Source of the DNA: Spirochaetaceae bacterium
Lineage (GTDB): Bacteria > Spirochaetota > Spirochaetia > Treponematales > Breznakiellaceae
Length of the DNA stretch: 5,103 nucleotides
NCBI GenBank assembly: GCA_031280455.1
Contig: JAITGR010000002.1
Location: forward strand, 1-5,103
Direction of reading: 5' to 3'
The notes under the pieces are model-generated. The model saw only the letters and a program-made list of their open reading frames with translations, was not told the DNA's origin and did no database searches. Made by a program: the position numbers and the translations under genes. This document shows positions 1 through 5,103 of the stretch, in pieces (the stretch's first letter is position 1; each line of letters begins with the position of its first letter).

Positions 1-1209
1 CAGCCGCGCCGCTTCCAGCGAAATCCCCCTGGAACGCGCGAGCGCGGCGCGGTCTTCAAACTCAATCTTGTGCCGCGCCGCCGTGGGTGCCGTTTTGACC
101 CGCACCGTCCCCAGCGCGGTTTCCACAGCCTCAAGCTGCCGTTCCAGACTGAGGCGGCGCACTTCAAACACCTTGACACCCAGCGCCGATGACAGACCGA
201 ACAAAGCGGCAGCCAGCGCGTCCACCGCCGCGCCGCCAGTGAGCGCGGATACCGTCGTCGCCGGACGCCCCTTTTTCATAATGCAGGGCGTCAGCGTTAC
301 GTCCAGCGCGCCGCTTTCAAAAAGCCGCTCCATAAGAAACGCGAGCTCCTCGCCAGTCATGTCGTCAATGTTCGTTTCAATGACAAAAAGCGCTTCCTCG
401 CGCCAGCGGCCGTCCGCCGCACAGCCGCTCTCGGCGGTATTCCGCATTGCGGTATTCCGCATGGCGGTACGCATGGCGGTACTCCGCCAGGAGACCTGCA
501 GCAAGTTCGGTTTGTCAAAAACCCGCTCGCCTATGCCGTAGGCTGTTTTAAGCGCCGTAAACGAGGCCGCTTCGGTAAATTCGTCCACGGAAGCCGCCAA
601 AATAGCCGCGCCGGTCGGCGTTGTCATTTCTTTGTCAAAGCCGCCCGTGGAAACCGGCATGTGTTCACAGAGCTTGATCACCGCCGGCGCGGGAACCGGC
701 AGCGTGCCGTGGGCGCAGCGGACAAAGCCGCCGCCCAGCTCCACGCGGCTTGCGGTAATGGCATCGGGGGCAAGCAGGTCGAGGCATACGGCCGCGCCGG
801 CAATGTCGATGATGGAGTCGAGCGCGCCGACTTCGTGAAAGCACACATCCTCCGGCGCGCAGCCGTGCACGGCGGCTTCGGCACAGGCCAGGCGCTCGAA
901 TATGGCGAGCGCACGCTCCTTCGCCCCGCCCCGCAAGCCGGACGCGGCCAGCAGCGCGCGGATTTCGCGCCAGGCGCGGTGTTCGTGGCTGCCTGTGGTA
1001 CAGGTGCCGCCGTCTTCCAGATGTACCACGGCGCGTGTGCCGTAGATGCCGCAACGCTCGTCTCGCGTAAATTCCAGATGCCAGCCGTCCAGACCAAGCG
1101 CGCGCAACTCGGCAATGAGCGCCGCGGGATCCACGCCCAGGTCGACGAGCGCGCCGAGGGTCATGTCGCCGCTTATGCCGGCACAGCAGTCGAAGTGCAG
1201 GGTTTTCAT
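1..1209 (-). CDS. larC: LarC, nickel insertion protein for NPN cofactor (3' end beyond window)
   Basis: LarC is known as the CTP-dependent cyclometallase that inserts nickel into the pyridinium bis-thiocarboxylate precursor, giving the nickel-pincer nucleotide cofactor; it acts in the cytoplasm after LarB and LarE. The frame reads 403 codons from ATG at 1209 to the window edge without a stop. Family motifs are visible: DCCAGISGDM (7-16), HEVGALDSIIDI (125-136), TTPTGAA (196-202), ETNIDDMTGE (278-287) and PCIMKKGRP (308-316). A short HEHR at 75-78 sits where many LarC proteins carry a His-rich insert. The family is usually around 400-430 residues, so only a short C-terminal tail should be missing. 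The start is fixed by AGGGAG six bases upstream and by ATGA overlap with the larE stop, implying translational coupling. In Lactobacillus plantarum LarC is made as LarC1/LarC2 through a ribosomal frameshift; here both halves are in one continuous frame, joined by a repeat-bearing linker at residues about 241-259. Confidence 0.95.
   Translation of the reverse strand, partial: MKTLHFDCCAGISGDMTLGALVDLGVDPAALIAELRALGLDGWHLEFTRDERCGIYGTRAVVHLEDGGTCTTGSHEHRAWREIRALLAASGLRGGAKERALAIFERLACAEAAVHGCAPEDVCFHEVGALDSIIDIAGAAVCLDLLAPDAITASRVELGGGFVRCAHGTLPVPAPAVIKLCEHMPVSTGGFDKEMTTPTGAAILAASVDEFTEAASFTALKTAYGIGERVFDKPNLLQVSWRSTAMRTAMRNTAMRNTAESGCAADGRWREEALFVIETNIDDMTGEELAFLMERLFESGALDVTLTPCIMKKGRPATTVSALTGGAAVDALAAALFGLSSALGVKVFEVRRLSLERQLEAVETALGTVRVKTAPTAARHKIEFEDRAALARSRGISLEAARL
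433..488 (-). repeat. In-frame short tandem repeat in the larC linker
   Basis: On the plus strand four consecutive copies related to GGCGGTATTCCGCAT can be read: 433-447, 448-462 (first base differs), a 12-nt copy lacking TCC at 463-474, and a final partial copy at 475-488. Full-length and shortened units are multiples of three, so the protein gains the pentapeptide-like pattern R(S/N)TAM repeated at residues about 242-258 (STAMR, TAMR, NTAMR, NTA). It lies just upstream of the LarC2 domain motif ETNIDDMTGE, in a stretch that is variable in the family. Slipped-strand expansion is the likely origin (inference). Confidence 0.85.
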
Positions 1210-2018
1210 GCGCCGCTCCCTAATGCCGCGTTCAGACTGCCCATCCGGTAGCCCGAAAGCTCGAACGCCACGTACAAAAACCCGCACTGCCGTATCCGTC
1301 CGGCTATCTGGTCGAGGACGGCTTCGTCAAAAAAGCGGCGGCGCTCGTCCGGCGCAACTTCCAGGCGCGCGATGTTTCCGTGGTAGCGGACGCGGAAATT
1401 GACAAAGCCCGCTTCGCGCAGGACGGCTTCCGCCGCTTCAACCTGATGTAATTTTTCGGCATCGATGCGCTCGCCGTAGGGGAAGCGGGACGCGAGGCAG
1501 GCGTGGGCGGGCTTGTCCCAGGTCGGCAGCCCTTCCCGCATGGAAAGTTCGCGTATTTCGGCTTTGGAAAAGCGCAGTTCCCGCAAGGGGCTGCGGATAG
1601 CCAGCTCGGCGACGGCGCGCAATCCCGGGCGGTAGTCGCGCTCGTCGTCGGCGTTGGAGCCGTCCAAAACGGTCTCTGCGCCGGTTTCCCGTGCCTTTTT
1701 GATAATCGCGCCGAATTCAATTTTTTTGCAGTAGTAGCACCGGTCTTTGGTGTTCTGCGCAACTTCGTTTTCTATTGTTGCATCTTCCAGCAGGATGTGG
1801 TGAATGCCGGTGTGCCGCGCGACCCGCCGCGCCCACTCCAGTTCGCTGCGGGCGAGCATGGGCGACACCAGCGTAATCGCCAGCGCGTCCGCGCCCAGCG
1901 CCCGTACCGCCGCGTGGCAGAGGAGCGAGCTGTCCACACCGCCCGAAAACGCGACGGCAGCGCGCCGCGTTGCGGCTATGGCGGCGATAAGGGCGGCGTA
2001 TTTTTCCTCTAATGTCAT
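1206..2018 (-). CDS. larE: LarE, ATP-dependent sulfur insertase of NPN cofactor synthesis
   Basis: LarE is a PP-loop ATP pyrophosphatase that adenylylates the carboxylates of the LarB product (pyridinium dicarboxylate mononucleotide) and installs sulfur, in the cytoplasm. The 270-residue product has the usual family length. It shows the PP-loop SGGVDSS at 25-31, RCYYCKK at 93-99, LDGSNADD at 118-125 and ACLASRFPYGE at 173-183. Cys174 aligns with the sulfur-donating Cys176 of L. plantarum LarE. Cys94 and Cys97 form a CxxC, giving the three-Cys set that in Thermotoga maritima LarE binds a [4Fe-4S] cluster used for sulfur transfer; this protein is therefore probably the iron-sulfur type (inference). 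The ATG at 2018 lies 5 nt after the stop of the P-loop gene and has no clear Shine-Dalgarno sequence, so reinitiation from the upstream gene is likely. Its TGA overlaps the larC ATG. Confidence 0.95.
   Translation of the reverse strand: MTLEEKYAALIAAIAATRRAAVAFSGGVDSSLLCHAAVRALGADALAITLVSPMLARSELEWARRVARHTGIHHILLEDATIENEVAQNTKDRCYYCKKIEFGAIIKKARETGAETVLDGSNADDERDYRPGLRAVAELAIRSPLRELRFSKAEIRELSMREGLPTWDKPAHACLASRFPYGERIDAEKLHQVEAAEAVLREAGFVNFRVRYHGNIARLEVAPDERRRFFDEAVLDQIAGRIRQCGFLYVAFELSGYRMGSLNAALGSGA
1216..1221 (-). promoter_or_regulatory. Ribosome binding site of larC
   Basis: On the minus strand AGGGAG lies six bases before the larC ATG, inside the last codons of larE. It supports ATG 1209 as the real start and indicates that larC initiates independently as well as through coupling to larE termination. 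Confidence 0.7.
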
Positions 2019-2023
2019 CGCCG

Positions 2024-2587
2024 CTATTGTAGCAGTGAGCCATACGCGGCGGCAACAGCCTGGGCGAGCGCCGCGTCGCTGTACGGGAAGCGCAGCGTAA
2101 GGCCGGCGGCGGCGGCGACTTCCCGCGCGGACGCTTTGGGCGCGGCGGCGGCGTTGTCGACCATGACAAAAAACGCCGGCTCTACCACCTGGCGCAGACT
2201 GTTCGATTCGGCGACGATTACCGCGTCCGGCGGCACTCGGGCGGCAAAGTGCCGGTACCCGTCATCCAGGGCGTCGCGCAGCGAGCGCAGCCACCACGAT
2301 TCAGCCGCTCCGGCGGCGAGCATACGCTGGGTGTCTTTTGTGCCGAGGGAAGCGCCGGAGCGCACGGGTATTTCCTGCTGAAGGAGAAAGTCGCCGTCGA
2401 GCGCGCACGCGCCGCAGCCGTCGCCCCCCCGCGGGCAGGGCGCGCCCCGTGCCTGGACGCTGGTTACTTTCAGCGCGTACACGGCTGTTTTTTGCGCGCA
2501 GTGCGCGATAATAGCGGTGGCAAGGTGTGTTTTTCCGGTGTTTCTGCCGGAGGAGCCGACTAAAATAAGGCGGGAGTCGGAGCGCAC
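2024..2587 (-). CDS. MobB/BioD-like P-loop NTPase with Cys cluster, function unknown
   Basis: I do not recognise a characterised orthologue. From GTG 2587 the product is 187 residues, the size of MobB (molybdopterin-guanine dinucleotide synthesis) proteins. It starts with a hydrophobic strand and a P-loop, LILVGSSGRNTGKT (7-20), in which the usual first Walker A glycine is Ser13. A lysine-bearing strand follows (ALKVTS, 38-43), then a Cys-rich segment CPRGGDGCGAC (Cys51, 58, 61), TKDTQRMLAAGA (83-94), a Walker-B-like strand ending in acid, VIVAESNS (123-130), and a strand ending VMVDN (141-145). This order fits the SIMIBI class of P-loop GTPases/ATPases that includes MobB, BioD, CobB and nickel chaperones such as HypB. 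The gene sits 17 nt after the sigma-like gene and 5 nt before larE, so a role in cofactor or nickel handling is suggested, not shown. The GTG start lacks a clear ribosome binding site; the earlier in-frame ATG at 2719 would overlap the upstream gene by 115 nt and add a tail unlike the family. A run of seven G lies in the Cys segment. Confidence 0.8.
   Translation of the reverse strand: MRSDSRLILVGSSGRNTGKTHLATAIIAHCAQKTAVYALKVTSVQARGAPCPRGGDGCGACALDGDFLLQQEIPVRSGASLGTKDTQRMLAAGAAESWWLRSLRDALDDGYRHFAARVPPDAVIVAESNSLRQVVEPAFFVMVDNAAAAPKASAREVAAAAGLTLRFPYSDAALAQAVAAAYGSLLQ
2425..2431 (-). repeat. G7 homopolymer inside the P-loop gene
   Basis: The coding strand has seven consecutive G across codons 53-55 (Arg-Gly-Gly) in the Cys-rich segment. 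A one-base slip would shift the frame and remove the C-terminal two thirds of the protein. The tract could be a slippage site, or simply a place prone to sequencing error. Confidence 0.6.
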
Positions 2588-2604
2588 GGGCGCGTGATCG
2601 CAGG

Positions 2605-2976
2605 TTACGCGGCTATACCGAGATAGCCTTCCAGCCGCCGGCCAAGAACCGTGCGCAAGTGGTCGAGCGCATGGCGGGCTGTAAGCATGACCCAAGTGCT
2701 GTTTTCGCCGAACTTCCACGCGATTTCCTGGAGCGAGCGTTTATCGCACCCCCCCAGACCAAATATCATATCCAGCACTTCCCGCTGAGCTTTAGGCAAA
2801 AGCGCAAGACCGGCATGTAGTTCTTTTATACATAAACTACGAAACACCTCATCTTCAACAAGATCCGGTTTACTACACCCAAAGCCGTCCAAAAGCGGCG
2901 AATCGCCGTTTTCCATCAACGCATCCAGCGACAACGTGTCGCGGGTAAGCCTATATTTATTCCCATTCTTTTGCAT
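2605..2976 (-). CDS. Small sigma-70 linker plus region-4-only protein, probable regulator
   Basis: The 123-residue product resembles only the C-terminal end of a primary or group 2 sigma factor. LSLDALMENGDSPLLDGF (15-32) matches the region 3.2 finger (SLDxP...LxDF), and LPKAQREVLDMIFGLGG (60-76) followed by SLQEIAWKFG (81-90) matches region 4. Regions 1, 2 and 3.0 are absent, so it cannot recognise a -10 element or melt DNA as a normal sigma factor does. The recognition helix reads ENSTWVMLTARHALDHLR (91-108), where RpoD has VTRERIRQIEAKALRKLR; the arginines, glutamate and glutamine that contact the -35 box are replaced by Ser, Thr, Trp, Met and Leu. It may bind RNA polymerase or other DNA; its function is unknown. 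ATG 2976 is chosen because GGGAGG lies ten bases upstream and the promoter just beyond; an earlier ATG at 3048 lies upstream of that promoter. It is the first gene of the minus-strand operon. Confidence 0.8.
   Translation of the reverse strand: MQKNGNKYRLTRDTLSLDALMENGDSPLLDGFGCSKPDLVEDEVFRSLCIKELHAGLALLPKAQREVLDMIFGLGGCDKRSLQEIAWKFGENSTWVMLTARHALDHLRTVLGRRLEGYLGIAA
2749..2755 (-). repeat. G7 homopolymer inside the sigma-like gene
   Basis: Seven consecutive G on the coding strand encode the end of Leu74 and Gly75-Gly76, at the turn before the helix-turn-helix of region 4. A slip here would delete the whole DNA-binding half. It is the second G7 tract in two adjacent genes. Confidence 0.6.
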
Positions 2977-2986
2977 TTTTACATAT

Positions 2987-2992
2987 CCTCCC
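2987..2992 (-). promoter_or_regulatory. Ribosome binding site of the sigma-like gene
   Basis: GGGAGG on the minus strand lies ten bases before ATG 2976. It is the strongest Shine-Dalgarno sequence in the window and decides the start of the first gene in the operon. The ATG inside GGAGGATATG is followed directly by TAA and is not a usable start. Confidence 0.8.
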
Positions 2993-3004
2993 TTGATACA
3001 TGAT

Positions 3005-3033
3005 AAAATAACAACGCCGCGTTTTTTTGTCAA
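3005..3033 (-). promoter_or_regulatory. Sigma-70-type promoter of the minus-strand operon
   Basis: The minus strand carries a perfect -35 TTGACA (3033-3028), a 17-nt spacer beginning with six A, and a -10 TATTTT (3010-3005) matching four of six consensus bases. Transcription would begin near 2998, leaving a leader of about 22 nt that holds GGGAGG. It would drive the sigma-like gene, the P-loop gene, larE and larC as one transcript. Confidence 0.75.
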
Positions 3034-3056
3034 GCGCCCGAATTGCATTACCCCGT

Positions 3057-3069
3057 CCGCCTCTGGCGG
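3057..3069. repeat. Short inverted repeat in the divergent intergenic region
   Basis: CCGCC and GGCGG flank a TCT centre. The arms are perfect but only 5 bp, so it may be chance in GC-rich DNA. It lies upstream of the minus-strand -35 box and about 60 nt before the RND start, where an operator could sit. Confidence 0.25.
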
Positions 3070-3083
3070 CGCATTGTATCCTT

Positions 3084-3100
3084 ACACCCGCGCGCGGTGT
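3084..3100. repeat. Inverted repeat before the RND gene, possible operator
   Basis: Arms ACACC (3084-3088) and GGTGT (3096-3100) flank a seven-base CG-only centre. The right arm runs into a four-T stretch (3100-3103), and the repeat ends 29 nt before the RND start. It could be an operator, a leader hairpin or chance. No convincing plus-strand promoter accompanies it; a weak pair TTGTAT (3074-3079) and TGTTTT with an 18-nt spacer overlaps it. Confidence 0.3.
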
Positions 3101-3129
3101 TTTAGTAACGAAAGAAGTACAAAGAAAGA

Positions 3130-5103
3130 ATGAAAATTACCCGCTATTCTGTTACCCGTCCTGTTACGGTCATAGTCCTGTACGCGCTGGCGCTGGGCAT
3201 AGCCGTTACACTCTTGCCCAAAATCGCCGTCGATCTTTACCCGTCGGTCGCCCAGCCTGTGCTTTCGGTGTGGACAAACCTTTCCGGCGCGGGCCCGGCA
3301 GACGTGGAGCAGAACGTTACGCGCCCTCTGGAAAAAGCGCTCGCGGCCTCCAAAAACCTGGTCGAAATGACCTCGAACTCCGGCTTCGAGTCGAGCAATA
3401 TCCGCCTTACCTTTGCGTACGGCACCAATATGGAAGAAGCCGTCGCCGACGCGCAAGCACTGGTAAACCGGCTGATAAACGCACTGCCGGACGGCACAAG
3501 CTCGCCCGTCGTCCGCCGCTTCGACATATCCGCCGCGCCGGTTATGCGCCTGGTCGTGCGCGGCAATTACCCGCCGGACGAACTCCGCATTTTTGCCGAG
3601 GACGAAATACAGGCCGAAATTGAACGTCTGGACGGCGTCGCGTCGGCGGACGTAACCGGCGGCACCACCCAGATAGTCCGCGTCGCCGTCTCCTTAAACC
3701 GCCTGGCCGCGCTCGGTTTAACATTAAGCGACGTAACCAACGCCCTGCGCGGCCAGAACGTACTGCAGTCAGGCGGCAGCCTGTTACGCGGGACGCGGGA
3801 ATATCAACTTTTAACCCAGCAGGAGCTGCGGACAATCGGCCAGATAAAACGGCTCGTCGTTAAGACAACGCAAATACCCGCGGCTGCCTCCAGCCCCGCC
3901 CGCGCGCAGCTTACACGGCTGGAAGACATCGCGGACGTCGCCGTCGCGTACAACGACAACGCCGCGCGCGTATCCATAAACGGCCAAAACGGCGTGTACA
4001 TACAAGTACAAGCCGAAAGCGACAGCAACCAGGTACAAGTATCCAAGCGCGTACGCGCCGCGCTGGACGGCATCAACCGTAACCTGCCGCGCGGCATAAC
4101 CCTTTCAGTATTGCAAGACAACACCACCATGATAAACGCCACCCTAAACCAGGTATATTCCAACGCACTCCAGGGCGCCGTCTTATGTATGCTGATTATA
4201 TTCATATTCCTGCGCAATATAAAAAGTACGCTCATAATAGGCATATCTATACCTGTATCAATATTGCTTACACTAATGTGCATGGCCATCTTCGGCTTTA
4301 CCCTGAACCTCCTCACCATGACCGGCCTTATCATGGCACTCGGCATGACCGTCGATGCGTCAATCGTAATCCTGGACAACATACACAGCTACCGTCTGCG
4401 CGGGTCGAAACCGGCAATCGCGGCAATACTCGGCTCCAACGAAATGTTTCGCCCCATAGTCGCGTCCACCGCGACAACACTCTGCGTATTTTTGCCGCTC
4501 GTCATCTACAAAAACGACCTTGAAATGATGGGACAACTCTTTAGCGATTTGATATTCACCGTGATAATCTCGCTCGTCGTGTCGCTCGTCGTCGCGCTCA
4601 CCGCCGTACCCGCCCTCGCCGGCCCCATCCTCAAAATCGAAACCCGCAGACAAAAACCGCTCAAAAATCACCTGCGGGCGGCCATCGACCGGCGCATGGA
4701 CGCCGCGTTTGCCGCCCTGGAAAACGCCTACAGCCGCGCCCTCGACTTTTGCCTGGCACACCGCGCCCTTGTCCTGACACTCGTGCTGGCAGTATTCGCG
4801 TTTTCAGTCTTGCAGGCAGACAGCATCGGCATGAACATGTATTTTCGCACCCGCACCGACGATTCTGTTACGCTCAACGTTACACTGCCGCAAGGTACGC
4901 CGATAGAACGCACAGAAAAATTTTTGTTTACTGTTGAAGAAATCGTCAAAGAAAACGTGAACGGCTACATAAACATCATCCTACCCGCGCGCCGCAACGG
5001 GCAAGGCTCGCTGCAAATAACACTGCCCGCGCCCGCCGAACAAATAGACACGCCGCAGACAATACAGGCAAAACTCACGCCGCTGTTGTCGTCATTTGCC
5101 GGC
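3130..5103 (+). CDS. RND-family efflux permease, AcrB-like (3' end beyond window)
   Basis: This is an inner-membrane proton-driven exporter subunit of the AcrB/MexB superfamily, which works as a trimer with a membrane fusion protein and an outer-membrane channel; its substrate cannot be told. The 658 codons present are about two thirds of the usual 1000-1050. It opens with ITRYSVTRPVTVIVL and TM1 (12-30), then a porter-domain loop of about 315 residues with SGAGPADVEQNVTRPLEKAL (52-71) and LPDGTSSPVV (119-128). TM2 to TM6 follow (about 347-361, 367-388, 393-417, 442-460, 470-493), then TM7 (545-562) and part of the second periplasmic loop. TM4 reads GMTVDASIVILDNI (405-418): Asp409 matches AcrB Asp407, but the Asp408 equivalent is Ala410. 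STATTLCVFLPLV (446-458) is typical of TM5. ATG 3130 is the first possible start after an in-frame TAA at 3106; the upstream purines are only a weak ribosome binding site. Codons are rich in ATA and C-ending forms. No fusion-protein gene precedes it. Confidence 0.93.
   Translation, partial: MKITRYSVTRPVTVIVLYALALGIAVTLLPKIAVDLYPSVAQPVLSVWTNLSGAGPADVEQNVTRPLEKALAASKNLVEMTSNSGFESSNIRLTFAYGTNMEEAVADAQALVNRLINALPDGTSSPVVRRFDISAAPVMRLVVRGNYPPDELRIFAEDEIQAEIERLDGVASADVTGGTTQIVRVAVSLNRLAALGLTLSDVTNALRGQNVLQSGGSLLRGTREYQLLTQQELRTIGQIKRLVVKTTQIPAAASSPARAQLTRLEDIADVAVAYNDNAARVSINGQNGVYIQVQAESDSNQVQVSKRVRAALDGINRNLPRGITLSVLQDNTTMINATLNQVYSNALQGAVLCMLIIFIFLRNIKSTLIIGISIPVSILLTLMCMAIFGFTLNLLTMTGLIMALGMTVDASIVILDNIHSYRLRGSKPAIAAILGSNEMFRPIVASTATTLCVFLPLVIYKNDLEMMGQLFSDLIFTVIISLVVSLVVALTAVPALAGPILKIETRRQKPLKNHLRAAIDRRMDAAFAALENAYSRALDFCLAHRALVLTLVLAVFAFSVLQADSIGMNMYFRTRTDDSVTLNVTLPQGTPIERTEKFLFTVEEIVKENVNGYINIILPARRNGQGSLQITLPAPAEQIDTPQTIQAKLTPLLSSFAG

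Noticed and set aside
433..488. CRISPR-like or mobile repeat
   Set aside because: The units are adjacent without spacers, only 12-15 nt long, and lie in frame within larC.
433..560. Programmed frameshift site between LarC1 and LarC2
   Set aside because: The frame is continuous from residue 1 to 403, so no frameshift is needed to make the full protein.
661..1251. Plus-strand open frame of 196 codons opposite larC
   Set aside because: It mirrors a well-supported LarC frame, lacks a recognisable domain or ribosome binding site, and is expected in GC-rich DNA.
1503..2012. Plus-strand open frame of 169 codons opposite larE
   Set aside because: It is antisense to clear LarE motifs and its product is low-complexity with no family resemblance.
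2024..2719. ATG at 2719 as start of the P-loop gene
   Set aside because: It would overlap the sigma-like gene by 115 nt and add about 44 residues unlike any P-loop N-terminus; GTG 2587 places the P-loop near the start as usual.
2605..3048. ATG at 3048 as start of the sigma-like gene
   Set aside because: The promoter and the GGGAGG site lie inside that extension, so the transcript would not include this ATG.
3084..3104. Rho-independent terminator
   Set aside because: The perfect stem is only 5 bp with four T, and no plus-strand gene ends upstream of it.
3804..4382. Minus-strand open frame of 192 codons opposite the RND gene
   Set aside because: Its hydrophobic stretches are the reverse complement of RND transmembrane codons; the plus-strand frame has strong family motifs.

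Overview
The window reads as a GC-rich stretch (about 60% by eye) from an anaerobe-like diderm bacterium. An RND exporter implies an outer membrane, and the nickel-pincer cofactor genes are common in fermentative lineages. A Treponema-like spirochaete is a plausible guess, based on overall gene flavour and poly-G tracts, but nothing in the window proves it.

Left and centre (1-2976, minus strand): four genes lie head to tail and look like one operon. In transcription order they are a small protein made only of sigma-70 linker and region 4 (2605-2976), a P-loop NTPase resembling the MobB/BioD class (2024-2587), larE (1206-2018) and larC (1-1209, cut by the left edge). The gaps are 17 nt, 5 nt and a 4-nt ATGA overlap. 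A clear sigma-70-type promoter (TTGACA, 17-nt spacer, TATTTT) and a GGGAGG ribosome binding site sit directly upstream of the first gene. LarE and LarC are the sulfur-insertion and nickel-insertion enzymes of the nickel-pincer nucleotide (NPN) cofactor, first described for lactate racemase LarA. LarB and a LarA-type enzyme are not seen and may lie beyond the left edge or elsewhere.

Middle (2977-3129): a 153-nt divergent intergenic region. It holds the minus-strand promoter, two short inverted repeats, and no convincing promoter for the plus-strand gene.

Right (3130-5103, plus strand): the first 658 codons of an RND-family efflux permease (AcrB/MexB superfamily), cut by the right edge. It keeps only one of the two classical TM4 aspartates.

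The most unusual content is the operon's front half. The sigma-like protein keeps the sigma region 4 scaffold, but its recognition-helix residues are unlike those that read a -35 element. The P-loop protein carries a Cys cluster (CPRGGDGCGAC) and is packed against larE. Together they suggest an undescribed regulator and a possible accessory factor (metal or nucleotide handling) attached to NPN cofactor biosynthesis. Both roles are inference.
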